From GCA-2794515 sp033763335 (lineage in GTDB: Bacteria > Chloroflexota > Anaerolineae > Aggregatilineales > Phototrophicaceae), in NCBI GenBank assembly GCA_033763335.1, contig JANRKU010000157.1:41458-105457 (forward strand): a stretch of DNA of 64,000 bases. Reading direction: 5' to 3'. Below, piece by piece: positions 43,055 to 51,982 of this stretch. The notes below the pieces were generated by a model, which worked only from the letters and a program-made list of their open reading frames with translations, did no database searches and was not told where the DNA came from. A program made the position numbers and the translations under genes. Within the stretch, counting starts at the first letter, position 1, and each line of letters starts with the position of its first letter.

Positions 43055-43081
43055 ATAAAAAAGGGCGCAACTGTGCGCCCT
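43055..43081 (-). terminator. intrinsic terminator of the sigma factor gene
   Basis: On the minus strand: AGGGCGCA, loop CAGT, TGCGCCCT, then TTTTTATACC. The stem is a shortened member of the GGGCGCAA palindrome family, here followed by a U-run, and it lies 32 bases beyond the sigma gene stop. Confidence 0.8.
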
Positions 43082-43112
43082 CATAAAAATATCTATATGT
43101 GGTTAAAAATTG

Positions 43113-44294
43113 TCAAAGATAGTCCCTTAGGTTATGCGCTAACCGAGGATGGCGCAACCGACGGAGGGCTTCTTTTTCGAGCTGACGAATTCGCTCACGG
43201 CTGAGGCTAAATTTATTGGCAATTTCTTCGAGTGTATGGGGTTCTACGCCACCTAATCCAAAACGCAAGCGCAGGATATGGCTTTGGCGTGGGGTGAGTT
43301 CAGATAAAATTTCTTCAATCGTTTCTTCTAATAAATGTTGTGTCGCAGAATCTACGGGGCTTGGTGAATCTTGGTCTTCGATAAAATCGCCAAATTCACT
43401 ATCTCCATCTTCACCAACAGGGCGCTCTAAGGCGATGGCGTGCTGGCTGGCATCCATCATGCCCCGAATGGCATCTACAGGCATATCCATCTCATCGGCA
43501 ATTTCTTCTGGCGATGGTCTGCGTCCCAAACTTTGCTCTAATGATTGGGCGGTGCGATACATTTGGCGGATACGTTCTGTCATGTGGAGGGGAATACGGA
43601 TGGTGCGAGTTTTTTGAGCGAGGGCGCGGGTGATAGCTTGACGAATCCACCAGGTGGCATAGGTGCTAAAGCGATTGCCACGCGCATAATCATATTTATC
43701 CACGGCTCGCATCAGACCGACATTGCCTTCTTGGATTAAATCTGGGAAGGGCAATCCCTGACCCATATAGCGTTTGGCAATGCTCACCACAAGGCGCGTA
43801 TTGGCACGTCCGAGATGCTCACGGGCGCGTTGTCCGTCTTGGGCGACTTTATGCAATTTGCGGATATGGTCTTGGCTGTAATTTTCGCGGGTGCTGGGGC
43901 GTTCTAGGCGTTCTTGGGCTTTAATGCCGAGTTCAATGCGTTTTGCGAGGGTAATTTCGTCTTTGGCGTTGAGGAGGGGTTCTTGTGCCATCTGGCGAAA
44001 GTACAAACCCACAGGGTCATCTGGCGAAATGGCGGTTAAATCACCAATACTGGGGTCGTGTAAGAGTTCTTCACCCTCAAATTCACCCTCTTGCTCATCG
44101 GTGAGTGTTGGATGATGATTCATCATCATATCCATGTCGTAATCATAACGGAGTTCTATCCCCAATTCATCTAATTCATATAAGATGTTTTCTAGGGATG
44201 GGGTATTATCTGGGTCATCTTCTAAGAGTTCAAGTATATCATCAAAGGTTAAAAACCCTTGTTGCTCTGCTTTATCAATGAGTTCTTGAATCAC
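43113..44294 (-). CDS. rpoD: primary RNA polymerase sigma factor (RpoD/SigA)
   Basis: 393 residues, in the SigA range. Region 1.1-like start (IQELIDKAEQQGFLTFDDIL), region 1.2 DPVGLYFRQMAQEPLL, region 2 with NTRLVVSIAKRYMGQGLPF, DLIQEGNVGLMRAVDKYDY and FSTYATWWIRQAITRA, region 3 IRIPLHMTERIRQMYRTAQ, region 4 LTPRQSHILRLRFGL and SLSRERIRQLEKEALRRLR. It directs promoter recognition for housekeeping genes. GAGGTG lies before the ATG. The upstream gap 44295-44643 holds one palindromic repeat and AT-rich DNA that probably carries the promoter, which I cannot pin down. Confidence 0.93.
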   Translation of the reverse strand: MIQELIDKAEQQGFLTFDDILELLEDDPDNTPSLENILYELDELGIELRYDYDMDMMMNHHPTLTDEQEGEFEGEELLHDPSIGDLTAISPDDPVGLYFRQMAQEPLLNAKDEITLAKRIELGIKAQERLERPSTRENYSQDHIRKLHKVAQDGQRAREHLGRANTRLVVSIAKRYMGQGLPFPDLIQEGNVGLMRAVDKYDYARGNRFSTYATWWIRQAITRALAQKTRTIRIPLHMTERIRQMYRTAQSLEQSLGRRPSPEEIADEMDMPVDAIRGMMDASQHAIALERPVGEDGDSEFGDFIEDQDSPSPVDSATQHLLEETIEEILSELTPRQSHILRLRFGLGGVEPHTLEEIANKFSLSRERIRQLEKEALRRLRHPRLAHNLRDYL

Positions 44295-44582
44295 CGAACA
44301 CCTCGCTTTGGTTCAAAACCTCGTAAAGAAATGATACAAACGCACGAGTAAAATACGTTCTTAATGCACACATAATATTATATAGTAGATTTGAAAACTA
44401 TGCCTAGTGAATTTGACAATTCATCATCCCACATACTGTTATTATGTCACCTTTTGTTAAGACATTTTTATTTTATCATAGCGTTACAATAGAAATTGAT
44501 TAACGCTAGATAAGTGATGACATGCTGTTATTAATTTTTTAGCGTTTTGTTCTAGTTATTATATTGGTTTTAGCTACTGTAA

Positions 44583-44602
44583 GGGCGCAACATGTTGCGC
44601 CC
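44583..44602. repeat. GGGCGCAACATGTTGCGCCC palindrome
   Basis: A perfect copy with GTAA and TTAC flanks (28 bp in all), 41 bases past the lipA stop. Confidence 0.88.
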
Positions 44603-44643
44603 TTACGCACATATACTATATTACACCCTTGCCAAGATTATTA

Positions 44644-45603
44644 CTATTCTACAGCAACTGGTGTGTGAATGAAATTCAATTTTGAAAGTTCACGCACCTG
44701 AACATCTGCCCGATAACTACTGCGTACCAACGGACCACTTTCGACCCATTTGTAACCCATTTCCTTGCCCAATGCCTGAAGTTTGTCAAATTCTTCTGGC
44801 GTGTAATAGCGTTCTATGGGCAAGTGTTTTTTGCTCGGTTGTAAATATTGTCCAATGGTCAAAATATCCACGCCGACAGTCACCAAATCGCGCATGACTT
44901 CGACCACTTCGTCAAATGTTTCGCCCAAGCCGACCATGATACCGCTTTTGGTCAATACGAGGGGTTGCATCTTTTTTGCGTTGCCCAATGTGGCGAGTGT
45001 CCATTCGTAATTGTCTTGTGGTTGTACTTTTTTGAATAGGCGCGGGACAGTTTCGACATTATGATTCAAGATTTCGGGCTGGGCATCCATGACAATTTTG
45101 AGTGCCGATTCGCTCCCCTTAAAATCGGGGATGAGGACTTCAATGCTACAACCGGGTTGTAATTGGCGAATCCGCTTGATAACCATCGCAAAAATGGGCG
45201 CACCACCATCTGGGCGTTCATCCCGATTCACACTGGTAATGACGACATGGCGCAAACCCATCGCCCGCACACTTTCTGCGATACGATTTGGTTCTGCCCA
45301 ATCCAGTGGGTTAGGGCGACCTGTTTTAATATCGCAAAAACCACAAGAACGGGTGCAGGTATCGCCCATCATCAAAAATGTGGCTGTTCCGCGTCCCCAA
45401 CATTCCCCAATATTAGGGCATTGTGCTTCTTCACACACGGTATGAAGGGTTTTGCTCCGCATGAGGCTTTGCACATTTTCGTAGGTTTCGCCACTAGGGG
45501 CTTTGACGCGAATCCACGGGGGACGGCGACGGGGATGGTTGGGGTCTGGTTGCCAATCGGCATTGGGGGTAGAAATATCATCGAGGGAGATAATATCGCT
45601 CAC
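44644..45603 (-). CDS. lipA: lipoyl synthase
   Basis: 319 residues. The auxiliary iron-sulfur cluster ligands are Cys57, Cys62 and Cys68 (CEEAQCPNIGEC). The radical-SAM ligands are Cys83, Cys87 and Cys90 (CTRSCGFC). The end Ser ligand is in GPLVRSSYRA. It inserts two sulfurs into the octanoyl group on lipoyl domains of 2-oxoacid dehydrogenases and glycine cleavage H protein. The start is GTG at 45603 with AGAAAGAG upstream. lipB is not in the window. It fits with icd as part of central metabolism but is unlinked to it. Confidence 0.95.
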   Translation of the reverse strand: MSDIISLDDISTPNADWQPDPNHPRRRPPWIRVKAPSGETYENVQSLMRSKTLHTVCEEAQCPNIGECWGRGTATFLMMGDTCTRSCGFCDIKTGRPNPLDWAEPNRIAESVRAMGLRHVVITSVNRDERPDGGAPIFAMVIKRIRQLQPGCSIEVLIPDFKGSESALKIVMDAQPEILNHNVETVPRLFKKVQPQDNYEWTLATLGNAKKMQPLVLTKSGIMVGLGETFDEVVEVMRDLVTVGVDILTIGQYLQPSKKHLPIERYYTPEEFDKLQALGKEMGYKWVESGPLVRSSYRADVQVRELSKLNFIHTPVAVE

Positions 45604-45698
45604 TGATTATTCACTCTTTCTCTCTACAACTAATCATCGTTTCTATCATAGCATAGTGGGGGGATAGATGAATATAGGGGTTATAGCCATTGCGGAAT

Positions 45699-46304
45699 TT
45701 ATGATAATTTTATATCGGCAACTTTTAGGGCAAATCGGACGAATGTTTCGCATTTGCGAAGTCGTGACAAATCTAATAAACGCACAATTTTGATGGCATC
45801 TATATAGTCTGTATATCTCCCTTTGCCATGTTGGGAGTATAAAGCAATTAAATAGGCTTTGGGGTCTGGAATTCGCTCTGGATGTTTATCTAAGGTGAGT
45901 TTTTTGATTGGGCGTGTTGGGCGGGATAAAACACTTTTTAGGGCATTTTCATCATAGAGTAACCATGCTTCTAGCATATTTTCAATGCAAACCAGAAAAA
46001 CTTTTTTCTGGTCTTTTGGATTAAGCGATTCTTTAAGTGATTCGATAATGGCATCTCTATCTTCTTTACGACACGGTTTTGCATCTTTTTCTCCCCATGG
46101 GGGATATAAATCCCATAAAATGACCACACGGTCACATCCTTGTTCTAATAGAAGTGAGGCACTTTCACCACAATTTGCTATCAATTTGGGTTTATTTATC
46201 ATTGAAATAGATTTCTCAAGAGTGATATGCGGTGCAAATTGTTTGACCAAATATTCGCATACTTGAATATCTGCTAATCCTTCTACAATTAACCCCACCT
46301 TCAT
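45699..46304 (-). CDS. DUF4276-like (TOPRIM-type) partner of an AAA ATPase
   Basis: 201 residues. The ATG at 46304 overlaps the TAA of the ATPase gene (TAATG) and has GGAGGGG before it; the frame further upstream is not used. KVGLIVEGLADIQVCEYLVK resembles the TOPRIM start with its conserved Glu. VVILWDLYPPWGEKD supplies the Asp-x-Asp-like acidic motif in altered form. The remainder (CIENMLEAWLLYDENAL, DPKAYLIAL) is like DUF4276 proteins. It probably cuts nucleic acid when activated by the ATPase, in the manner of split OLD nucleases. Function is inference. Confidence 0.65.
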   Translation of the reverse strand: MKVGLIVEGLADIQVCEYLVKQFAPHITLEKSISMINKPKLIANCGESASLLLEQGCDRVVILWDLYPPWGEKDAKPCRKEDRDAIIESLKESLNPKDQKKVFLVCIENMLEAWLLYDENALKSVLSRPTRPIKKLTLDKHPERIPDPKAYLIALYSQHGKGRYTDYIDAIKIVRLLDLSRLRKCETFVRFALKVADIKLS

Positions 46305-47518
46305 TACCCCTCCTGATGTGCAAGACGATTCATGGTATATAGTTGACCGGGTGAAAATTTCTTTGACCATGCCTGCAATGACTCATCATCAGCAGGGCGA
46401 TGGAAGGTTGTTTCGCTACCTTCGCGTTCTACGACAACAATTTGCGATAAATCGAGTAAATCCAGCAGATAAGGCGAGTGAGTGGTAATGACCACTTGTG
46501 ATTTGCCTGTCACAATTAGACTACGAATTTCTTCGATAATATATTGAATTGTGTGCGGGTCTAACCCATTTTCAATTTCTTCAATAAAAATAACAGGCGG
46601 TGGGGTGGGGTGGCGGAACAATGCCAGCAAGCATAAAATCCGCATTGTGCCAGTCGAAAGTAACCATTGTGGTACAGTAAAATCACCTTCGTGCATCCGC
46701 AAATAAACAGTGCGTTCTAATTCGGTTGTGATGTTGGGTTGCATATCTTTGAGATAAGGTAGAACGTATGTTAGGGCTTCAATGATGCCATCATAAGCGT
46801 CTTGGCTCTGTTTGCGAATATCCATAAGGTATTCTGCGATGTTTGAGCCATTTGATTCTAACCTAATAGTGCTGCTAGTTTCTTGTAATCTGAGTGGGTT
46901 TATCATCTCATCAGGATTTAGGGTAAGGAATTTCCAGTTTAAGATAAATTGCATGATATTAGTTACATACCGCGTATTTAATGGTTGATTAGTTGCTCCA
47001 GCAATGAGTAATATCCCAGATGGTGGTGCAAGGATAGATGTGCTTGTTTGTAATGGGGTCGTCATATATTTATCCCCAAAATATAATTTTCCAGTTTCGT
47101 CACGCTTCAAAAAGACTTTCTTATTTAAACTAATTACTTCTTCTGAAATCCCTATTTTCCTATTGTTACTATTTTGTTGTGTTAGTTGCACTAGCATTTT
47201 AATTTCGTAAGCAAAAGTCTCAAGTTCTCCTTCTATGACGAAATCGATACTTTCACTAATTGGACTATCTCCATTATTATCCATAAGGCTAATAGGGGGA
47301 TTATGAATATTTTCAAAACCACGCCAAATGTGCATAGCCCTATCAAGTCCAGAATTTACAATATGCCGATAGGTCTGCAATGCCTCAATCAGGCTACTTT
47401 TACCAGAGCCATTATTGCCGATGAATACGGTTAGCGGGGTAAAACGGACTTCGCCACTATCACGAATCCCCTTAAAATTTTTGACACGAAATGATTTAAT
47501 TGGCAGAAATTCGTCCAT
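46304..47518 (-). CDS. AAA ATPase, SMC/OLD-like (AAA_21)
   Basis: 404 residues from the ATG at 47518, chosen because GAGG lies six bases upstream; in-frame ATGs at 47551 and 47596 lack such a site. SFRVKNFKGIRD is the usual SMC-like start. Walker A GNNGSGKSS, signature-like STGTMRILCLLALF, Walker B PVIFIEEIENGLDP and the His loop VITTHSPYLLDLL are complete. The short insert between Walker A and signature lacks a long coiled coil. Together with the coupled TOPRIM-like gene it forms a two-gene unit of the kind found in phage-defence systems. Confidence 0.85.
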   Translation of the reverse strand: MDEFLPIKSFRVKNFKGIRDSGEVRFTPLTVFIGNNGSGKSSLIEALQTYRHIVNSGLDRAMHIWRGFENIHNPPISLMDNNGDSPISESIDFVIEGELETFAYEIKMLVQLTQQNSNNRKIGISEEVISLNKKVFLKRDETGKLYFGDKYMTTPLQTSTSILAPPSGILLIAGATNQPLNTRYVTNIMQFILNWKFLTLNPDEMINPLRLQETSSTIRLESNGSNIAEYLMDIRKQSQDAYDGIIEALTYVLPYLKDMQPNITTELERTVYLRMHEGDFTVPQWLLSTGTMRILCLLALFRHPTPPPVIFIEEIENGLDPHTIQYIIEEIRSLIVTGKSQVVITTHSPYLLDLLDLSQIVVVEREGSETTFHRPADDESLQAWSKKFSPGQLYTMNRLAHQEG

Positions 47519-47646
47519 CACAAGCCTCATGGGATAAAAAACATCACTCATATTTATTATACATGATGATAGTGCCAATTCTTGCATATATCGCAAAAAT
47601 ACGTTATAAACTGTTTATTGCGATTTATTACTATAAGGATAAACAG

Positions 47647-49131
47647 ATGATTCATATTGAAACACTATTGCTCTTTGCGGGCGGATTTTTGTGTTTAGCC
47701 ATCCTTGCCAGCAAATTTGCCAGCTATTCTGGTGTGCCAGCCTTATTGCTCTTTTTGGGGATAGGGATGTTGGCAGGGTCAGATGGGCTTGGTGGTATCC
47801 ACTTTGATTATCCCGATATTGCTCATTCAATAGGCGTGGTGGCGCTCGTCCTCATCTTATTTTCTGGCGGGTTAGATACACATTGGGCAGAGATAAAACC
47901 AGTGATGTGGCGCGGGTTTTCTTTGGCGACCATTGGGGTATTTATCACGGCTTTCTCGGTGGCATTATTTGTCCATTTCCTCTTTGGTTTCACATTTTAT
48001 GAGGGGTTATTATTGGGAGCGATTATTTCTGCCACCGATGCCGCCACCGTCCTGACCTTACTCCGTGCCAAAGCGGTACATTTGCGAGGCAGATTAAAGC
48101 CATTGCTCGAATTGGAATCGGGGAGCAATGACCCTATGGCGGTGGTACTCATGTTGGGGATGCTCACCCTTATTCAAAAACCCGACACCAGCATTTTGAC
48201 CCTCATCGTATTTTTCCTACAACAGATGGTGTTTGGGGCAGTATTGGGGTTGGTAATGGGGCAATTGATGGTGAAAATTTTGAATAGCATCAATTTGGAT
48301 TATGACGGGTTGTATCCTGTGTTGACATTGGCATTGGTGGCGTTGGTTTATAGTGTGACGGCGCTTGTGGGTGGTAATGGATTTTTGGCGGTTTATTTGG
48401 CAGGGTTGGTGTTGGGTAATCAAAAATTCATCCATCAACGCAGTTTGTTGCGTTTTCATGATGGGGTGGCGTGGTTGATGCAAATTGTGATGTTCCTCAC
48501 ACTTGGCTTGCAGGTTTTCCCTTCTCGTTTGGTGATGGTTGCCCCCATCGGATTGCTCATCAGCTTGTTTTTAATCCTTGTGGCACGCCCATTGAGTGTA
48601 TTTATTGGACTCGCCCCGTTTCATATCACTATCCGCGAAAAATTGTTTGTTTCATGGGTGGGATTGCGTGGTGCCGCGCCAATTATTTTGGCGACATTTC
48701 CGCTTTTATATGGCATTGATAAAGCCGACACGATTTTTCATCTGGTGTTCTTCATCGTCGTCACATCCGTAATGATACAAGCGCCATTATTGGTGAAGAT
48801 GGCACATTGGCTAGGGGTCTATAACACACGGTATGTCGCCAAAAAATCACCATTGGCGGTGATTATGGATGATAACCAGATTGCCAATGATTTGGTCGAG
48901 TTTACCGTGCCACAGAATGCTGAGGTGGTTGGAAAATCATTGGTGGAATTACATTTACCGCAAGGTGTTTTGGTGATGCTCATTGGGCGCGACGCAGACA
49001 TTATAACCCCCAATGGTTCTACTCGGATTGAGGCAGATGACCGTGTATTATTGCTCGCGCCCAAAAATCGGCATGTGCAAATGCGCCGTTATTTTTGTGA
49101 GATATTAAGTTCAGATGCCCAAACCGCATAG
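47647..49131 (+). CDS. cation/proton antiporter, CPA1 NhaP2-like, with TrkA-C domain
   Basis: 494 residues from the ATG at 47647 (AAGGAT upstream). About twelve membrane segments; ISATDAATVLTLLRAKAVH and LELESGSNDPMAVVL hold the acidic residues of the ion site found in CPA antiporters. The C-terminal part (VPQNAEVVGKSLVELHLPQG ... DRVLLLAPK) is a TrkA-C/RCK_C ligand domain, as in K+/H+ antiporters NhaP2/CvrA. It exchanges K+ or Na+ for protons. Its 3' end overlaps the convergent gene 49089-50009 by 43 bases. Confidence 0.87.
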   Translation: MIHIETLLLFAGGFLCLAILASKFASYSGVPALLLFLGIGMLAGSDGLGGIHFDYPDIAHSIGVVALVLILFSGGLDTHWAEIKPVMWRGFSLATIGVFITAFSVALFVHFLFGFTFYEGLLLGAIISATDAATVLTLLRAKAVHLRGRLKPLLELESGSNDPMAVVLMLGMLTLIQKPDTSILTLIVFFLQQMVFGAVLGLVMGQLMVKILNSINLDYDGLYPVLTLALVALVYSVTALVGGNGFLAVYLAGLVLGNQKFIHQRSLLRFHDGVAWLMQIVMFLTLGLQVFPSRLVMVAPIGLLISLFLILVARPLSVFIGLAPFHITIREKLFVSWVGLRGAAPIILATFPLLYGIDKADTIFHLVFFIVVTSVMIQAPLLVKMAHWLGVYNTRYVAKKSPLAVIMDDNQIANDLVEFTVPQNAEVVGKSLVELHLPQGVLVMLIGRDADIITPNGSTRIEADDRVLLLAPKNRHVQMRRYFCEILSSDAQTA

Positions 49132-50009
49132 GGCAATTCTGCTTGACGAGCCAACAGGCGCAACATGCCCTGTATCTGAATTTCGATGAGAAACATGAAC
49201 ACGACGAGTTGCATCAAGTGACTGATTAGGGATGTTGACCAGTTTGTGACGGGATATAGGTGGGATAGCGTCGTGATAAGGAGTAAATAAGCCACCAGAT
49301 ATAACACCAATTGTTCCCCCAAAAATGCGCCGATGGTGACGACCCACCGCGTCATATCATCGGCGGTGAGCAATGCGCTCCATATCCCCACCAAAAAGCC
49401 CATGATGATTGCTTGGATAAAGCTCACATAGACCAATATCATCAAAAATCCCAAATTGGTAATTTCTGTGACCAATGACCAAAATGATGCTAGTGATAGG
49501 GTATTCATTATGACACCAGCACCCTGAACAATGAGGGTAAGTACCCACGAAAGGGATACCAAATAAATGCCAACTCTCATGACGATGCGGGCGCTTTTAA
49601 TCCAGTCAATCCGATGATAAATAATCTGCCCAATTTGCCATGTAGCGAGATAAATGCCATCACTGGTCACAGCGATGAGGTCAGATATGCCCAAAGACCG
49701 CATTTTCCCTAATTTGGCGGTGATTTTTAGGGATACATCGCCTCCAGCAAACCCATAAAATATGATGAATGGCAATGTGATAGCAAAGATGATGTTAACT
49801 GAGCCTATACTAAACAGCACAACAATCGAGAAACACCCCATACATGCCAAAAAGCCACCCAAAATGACCATCCATAATAAGAGAGGGGAATAAAAAGGTT
49901 TGCGTTTTTTGACGATTTTTTTGGGGGCAATGAGGGGCAATTTGTAGAACGGATTGGTATTGGGCAGGGGGGTATTGATGATGCGCCATATCAAGCGTGT
50001 TTGCCACAT
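49089..50009 (-). CDS. polytopic membrane protein, paralogue 1 of 3
   Basis: 306 residues with about six to seven membrane segments. N-terminus MWQTRLIWRIINTPLPNTNP and C-terminus LRLLARQAELPYAVW are near-copies of the same parts in the next gene. A shared centre reads SLKITAKLGKMRSLGISDLIAV, followed by LATWQIGQIIYHRI. The pattern resembles ABC-2-type permease-like proteins, but I see no defining motif. It is the last of four genes on one message. Its end overlaps the convergent antiporter gene. Confidence 0.65.
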   Translation of the reverse strand: MWQTRLIWRIINTPLPNTNPFYKLPLIAPKKIVKKRKPFYSPLLLWMVILGGFLACMGCFSIVVLFSIGSVNIIFAITLPFIIFYGFAGGDVSLKITAKLGKMRSLGISDLIAVTSDGIYLATWQIGQIIYHRIDWIKSARIVMRVGIYLVSLSWVLTLIVQGAGVIMNTLSLASFWSLVTEITNLGFLMILVYVSFIQAIIMGFLVGIWSALLTADDMTRWVVTIGAFLGEQLVLYLVAYLLLITTLSHLYPVTNWSTSLISHLMQLVVFMFLIEIQIQGMLRLLARQAELPYAVWASELNISQK

Positions 50010-50012
50010 GGC

Positions 50013-50954
50013 TTATATCCCTATTTCTGAGCGCCACATTGCATAAGGCAATTCTGCTTGGCGTGCCAATACGCGCAACATCATCCGCACTAACATTTCA
50101 TGCAAGATGGCGAGTCCGATGAGTTGCGCTAACCCCAATGTGATGAAGGTATCCCATTTCATCCTGACATATAACGCGGGCAATCCGATAGCAAGGATGA
50201 GATAGGCAATGAGATATACCACCAATTGACTCCCCAAAAACCCGCCAACGGTGGCAATCAGCCGATTTAACCCATCGCTCGATAGGTCAATGCTCCATAA
50301 TGCTATCAAATAGCCGATGACCATCGCTTGTACAAAACTTAAATAAACCGCTATCGTCAAAAATCCCAACCCCATGACGGTTTCTAAAAAAAGAAGATTA
50401 ATGGTGCTGGTGGCGGGGGTTGCGAGGGCGCTAATGATGCCTAATACCGACATCAGCGTCAAAAAGCCGATGAGGATATATACACTGTTGCTCATCATGA
50501 TACGGGTGTCTTTTAACCAGAGGATGTCTTTATAAATGGTACGCCCAATGAGCCATGTAGCCCGTTGGTCGCCATAAGCAGTCACGCCGATGAGGTCATA
50601 AATGCCCGCTATGCGGATTTTTCCTAATTTACTGGTGATTTTTAGGGATAGATACCCCCCAAATGAGATGCTTATCATGAACATGAGGGCAGGTAATGAC
50701 CCAAAAAAGAGGAATACCACAGGGGTTATGAAAATGATACACAACAATGATACGAATACGGTGAGGATGACCACGCCCAACCCAACCAAGCACCCCATCA
50801 TTTGGCTGGGTAGCCATGATGAGGCACGACTCCAAAAACTAGACGGCGATTTTTCGGCACTATTGGGTAATTTGAGTTTGAGCAATTTGCGAAAGGGATT
50901 AAAAACAGGCAGTGGCGCGTTCATTACACGCCATATCAAAAATGTTTGCCACAT
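50013..50954 (-). CDS. polytopic membrane protein, paralogue 2 of 3
   Basis: 313 residues; the start at 50954 aligns with the MWQT start of paralogue 1 and has AAAGGC upstream, although ATG at 50969 overlaps the previous stop. Shared blocks: MWQTFLIWRVMNAPLPVFNP, SLKITSKLGKIRIAGIYDLIGV, ATWLIGRTIYKDILWLKD and LARQAELPYAMW. There are six or seven membrane segments. No cytoplasmic ATPase is encoded nearby. Probably one of several subunits of a membrane complex; unknown function. Confidence 0.65.
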   Translation of the reverse strand: MWQTFLIWRVMNAPLPVFNPFRKLLKLKLPNSAEKSPSSFWSRASSWLPSQMMGCLVGLGVVILTVFVSLLCIIFITPVVFLFFGSLPALMFMISISFGGYLSLKITSKLGKIRIAGIYDLIGVTAYGDQRATWLIGRTIYKDILWLKDTRIMMSNSVYILIGFLTLMSVLGIISALATPATSTINLLFLETVMGLGFLTIAVYLSFVQAMVIGYLIALWSIDLSSDGLNRLIATVGGFLGSQLVVYLIAYLILAIGLPALYVRMKWDTFITLGLAQLIGLAILHEMLVRMMLRVLARQAELPYAMWRSEIGI

Positions 50955-50965
50955 ACTATCGCCTT

Positions 50966-51982
50966 TCAATCCAATGGGTTACGCCATAGCAATCCCAAAA
51001 TACGGCGGGCAAAATTACCCATCCATGAACGGTCTTTGATTTTAATCCGTGTGAGGCGGTTGAGTTGGTCTACATCATCATCAATCGTAATTGCCAAACC
51101 ATGCCATAGGGCGATGATGAGGACTTCGCGCACAACATATAAAATTGCCACACAGATATAGCCATAAAATGGGGTGATGGGGTAATTGATGAGCGAAAAA
51201 AGAGAGGGGATGATGAAAAAGCCAAAAAAACCTGCTATCAAATAAACTGCCAATTGCAACGCCAAAAAATTGCTCATGACCGAGTTTTGGGTGTTGGCGC
51301 GGGTTTCGCTATGATGGGCGGCGATGATGCCCAATAAACTGCCCACACATGCCGATTGAAAAAAATCTACCAAACAAAATGCCAAAAAGCTGAAAGCGAC
51401 GACTAAAATGCTCCATAAATTATAAATTTGGGGTAACGTGCTATTGGCTAAATAAATGAGGCTTGTCAATAAAAAGGGCAATAATAACAAGAGGCTCATC
51501 ATGGTATAAATGCCACGCAATAGCCCACGTAATTGCCGTAATGACCGACTATTTTGAATGGATAGGCTACATAATGCCCATGATGCCCCCAAAAATCCGC
51601 TAGGGGTCACACCCAATATCAAATAACGCCCCTGAAGCCGTTCATTGATGATTGCCCCACTGATGTTTAAGGCGCTTGCCATGCCATAAATTGTGCCAGC
51701 TAATGCGAGTAAAATAGGAAATCCTACGGTGACTGTGCCGATAGAAACGATGATGACTGCGACCACCAGTGTTCCCAAGCCAATGATGAAAATGAGTATC
51801 ACCGTGAGCAAGGCTGTCATCCAAATGATGTCAACCTCATGCTCAGAGTAAAAGTGCATGATTTTCCCCCAGCGCCCCTTCCGTTCTATATGTGGAGTGG
51901 GTTGCCATACCCCACGGCGCATATAAAGCGGATGTGAGACGAATGGTGTCATTAGTGCCAGCCAAAAGCGGAATGAAATCAC
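50966..51982 (-). CDS. polytopic membrane protein, paralogue 3 of 3 (diverged)
   Basis: 338 residues from a GTG at 51982 that overlaps the stop of the propeller gene (GTGA) with GGGGGG upstream; ATG at 51997 is an alternative. The shared architecture is recognisable (ALNISGAIINERLQGRYLILGVTPSGFLGASWALCS aligns with the SLKI...DLIGV...ATW block), but identity is low. It has about seven membrane segments and ends with a short basic tail. It is the second gene of the four-gene operon. Confidence 0.6.
   Translation of the reverse strand: MISFRFWLALMTPFVSHPLYMRRGVWQPTPHIERKGRWGKIMHFYSEHEVDIIWMTALLTVILIFIIGLGTLVVAVIIVSIGTVTVGFPILLALAGTIYGMASALNISGAIINERLQGRYLILGVTPSGFLGASWALCSLSIQNSRSLRQLRGLLRGIYTMMSLLLLLPFLLTSLIYLANSTLPQIYNLWSILVVAFSFLAFCLVDFFQSACVGSLLGIIAAHHSETRANTQNSVMSNFLALQLAVYLIAGFFGFFIIPSLFSLINYPITPFYGYICVAILYVVREVLIIALWHGLAITIDDDVDQLNRLTRIKIKDRSWMGNFARRILGLLWRNPLD

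Noticed and set aside
44413..44442. A TTGACA on the plus strand upstream of the sigma factor gene
   Set aside because: The -10 at 17 or 18 bases (CTGTTA, TGTTAT) is poor and no plus-strand gene follows.
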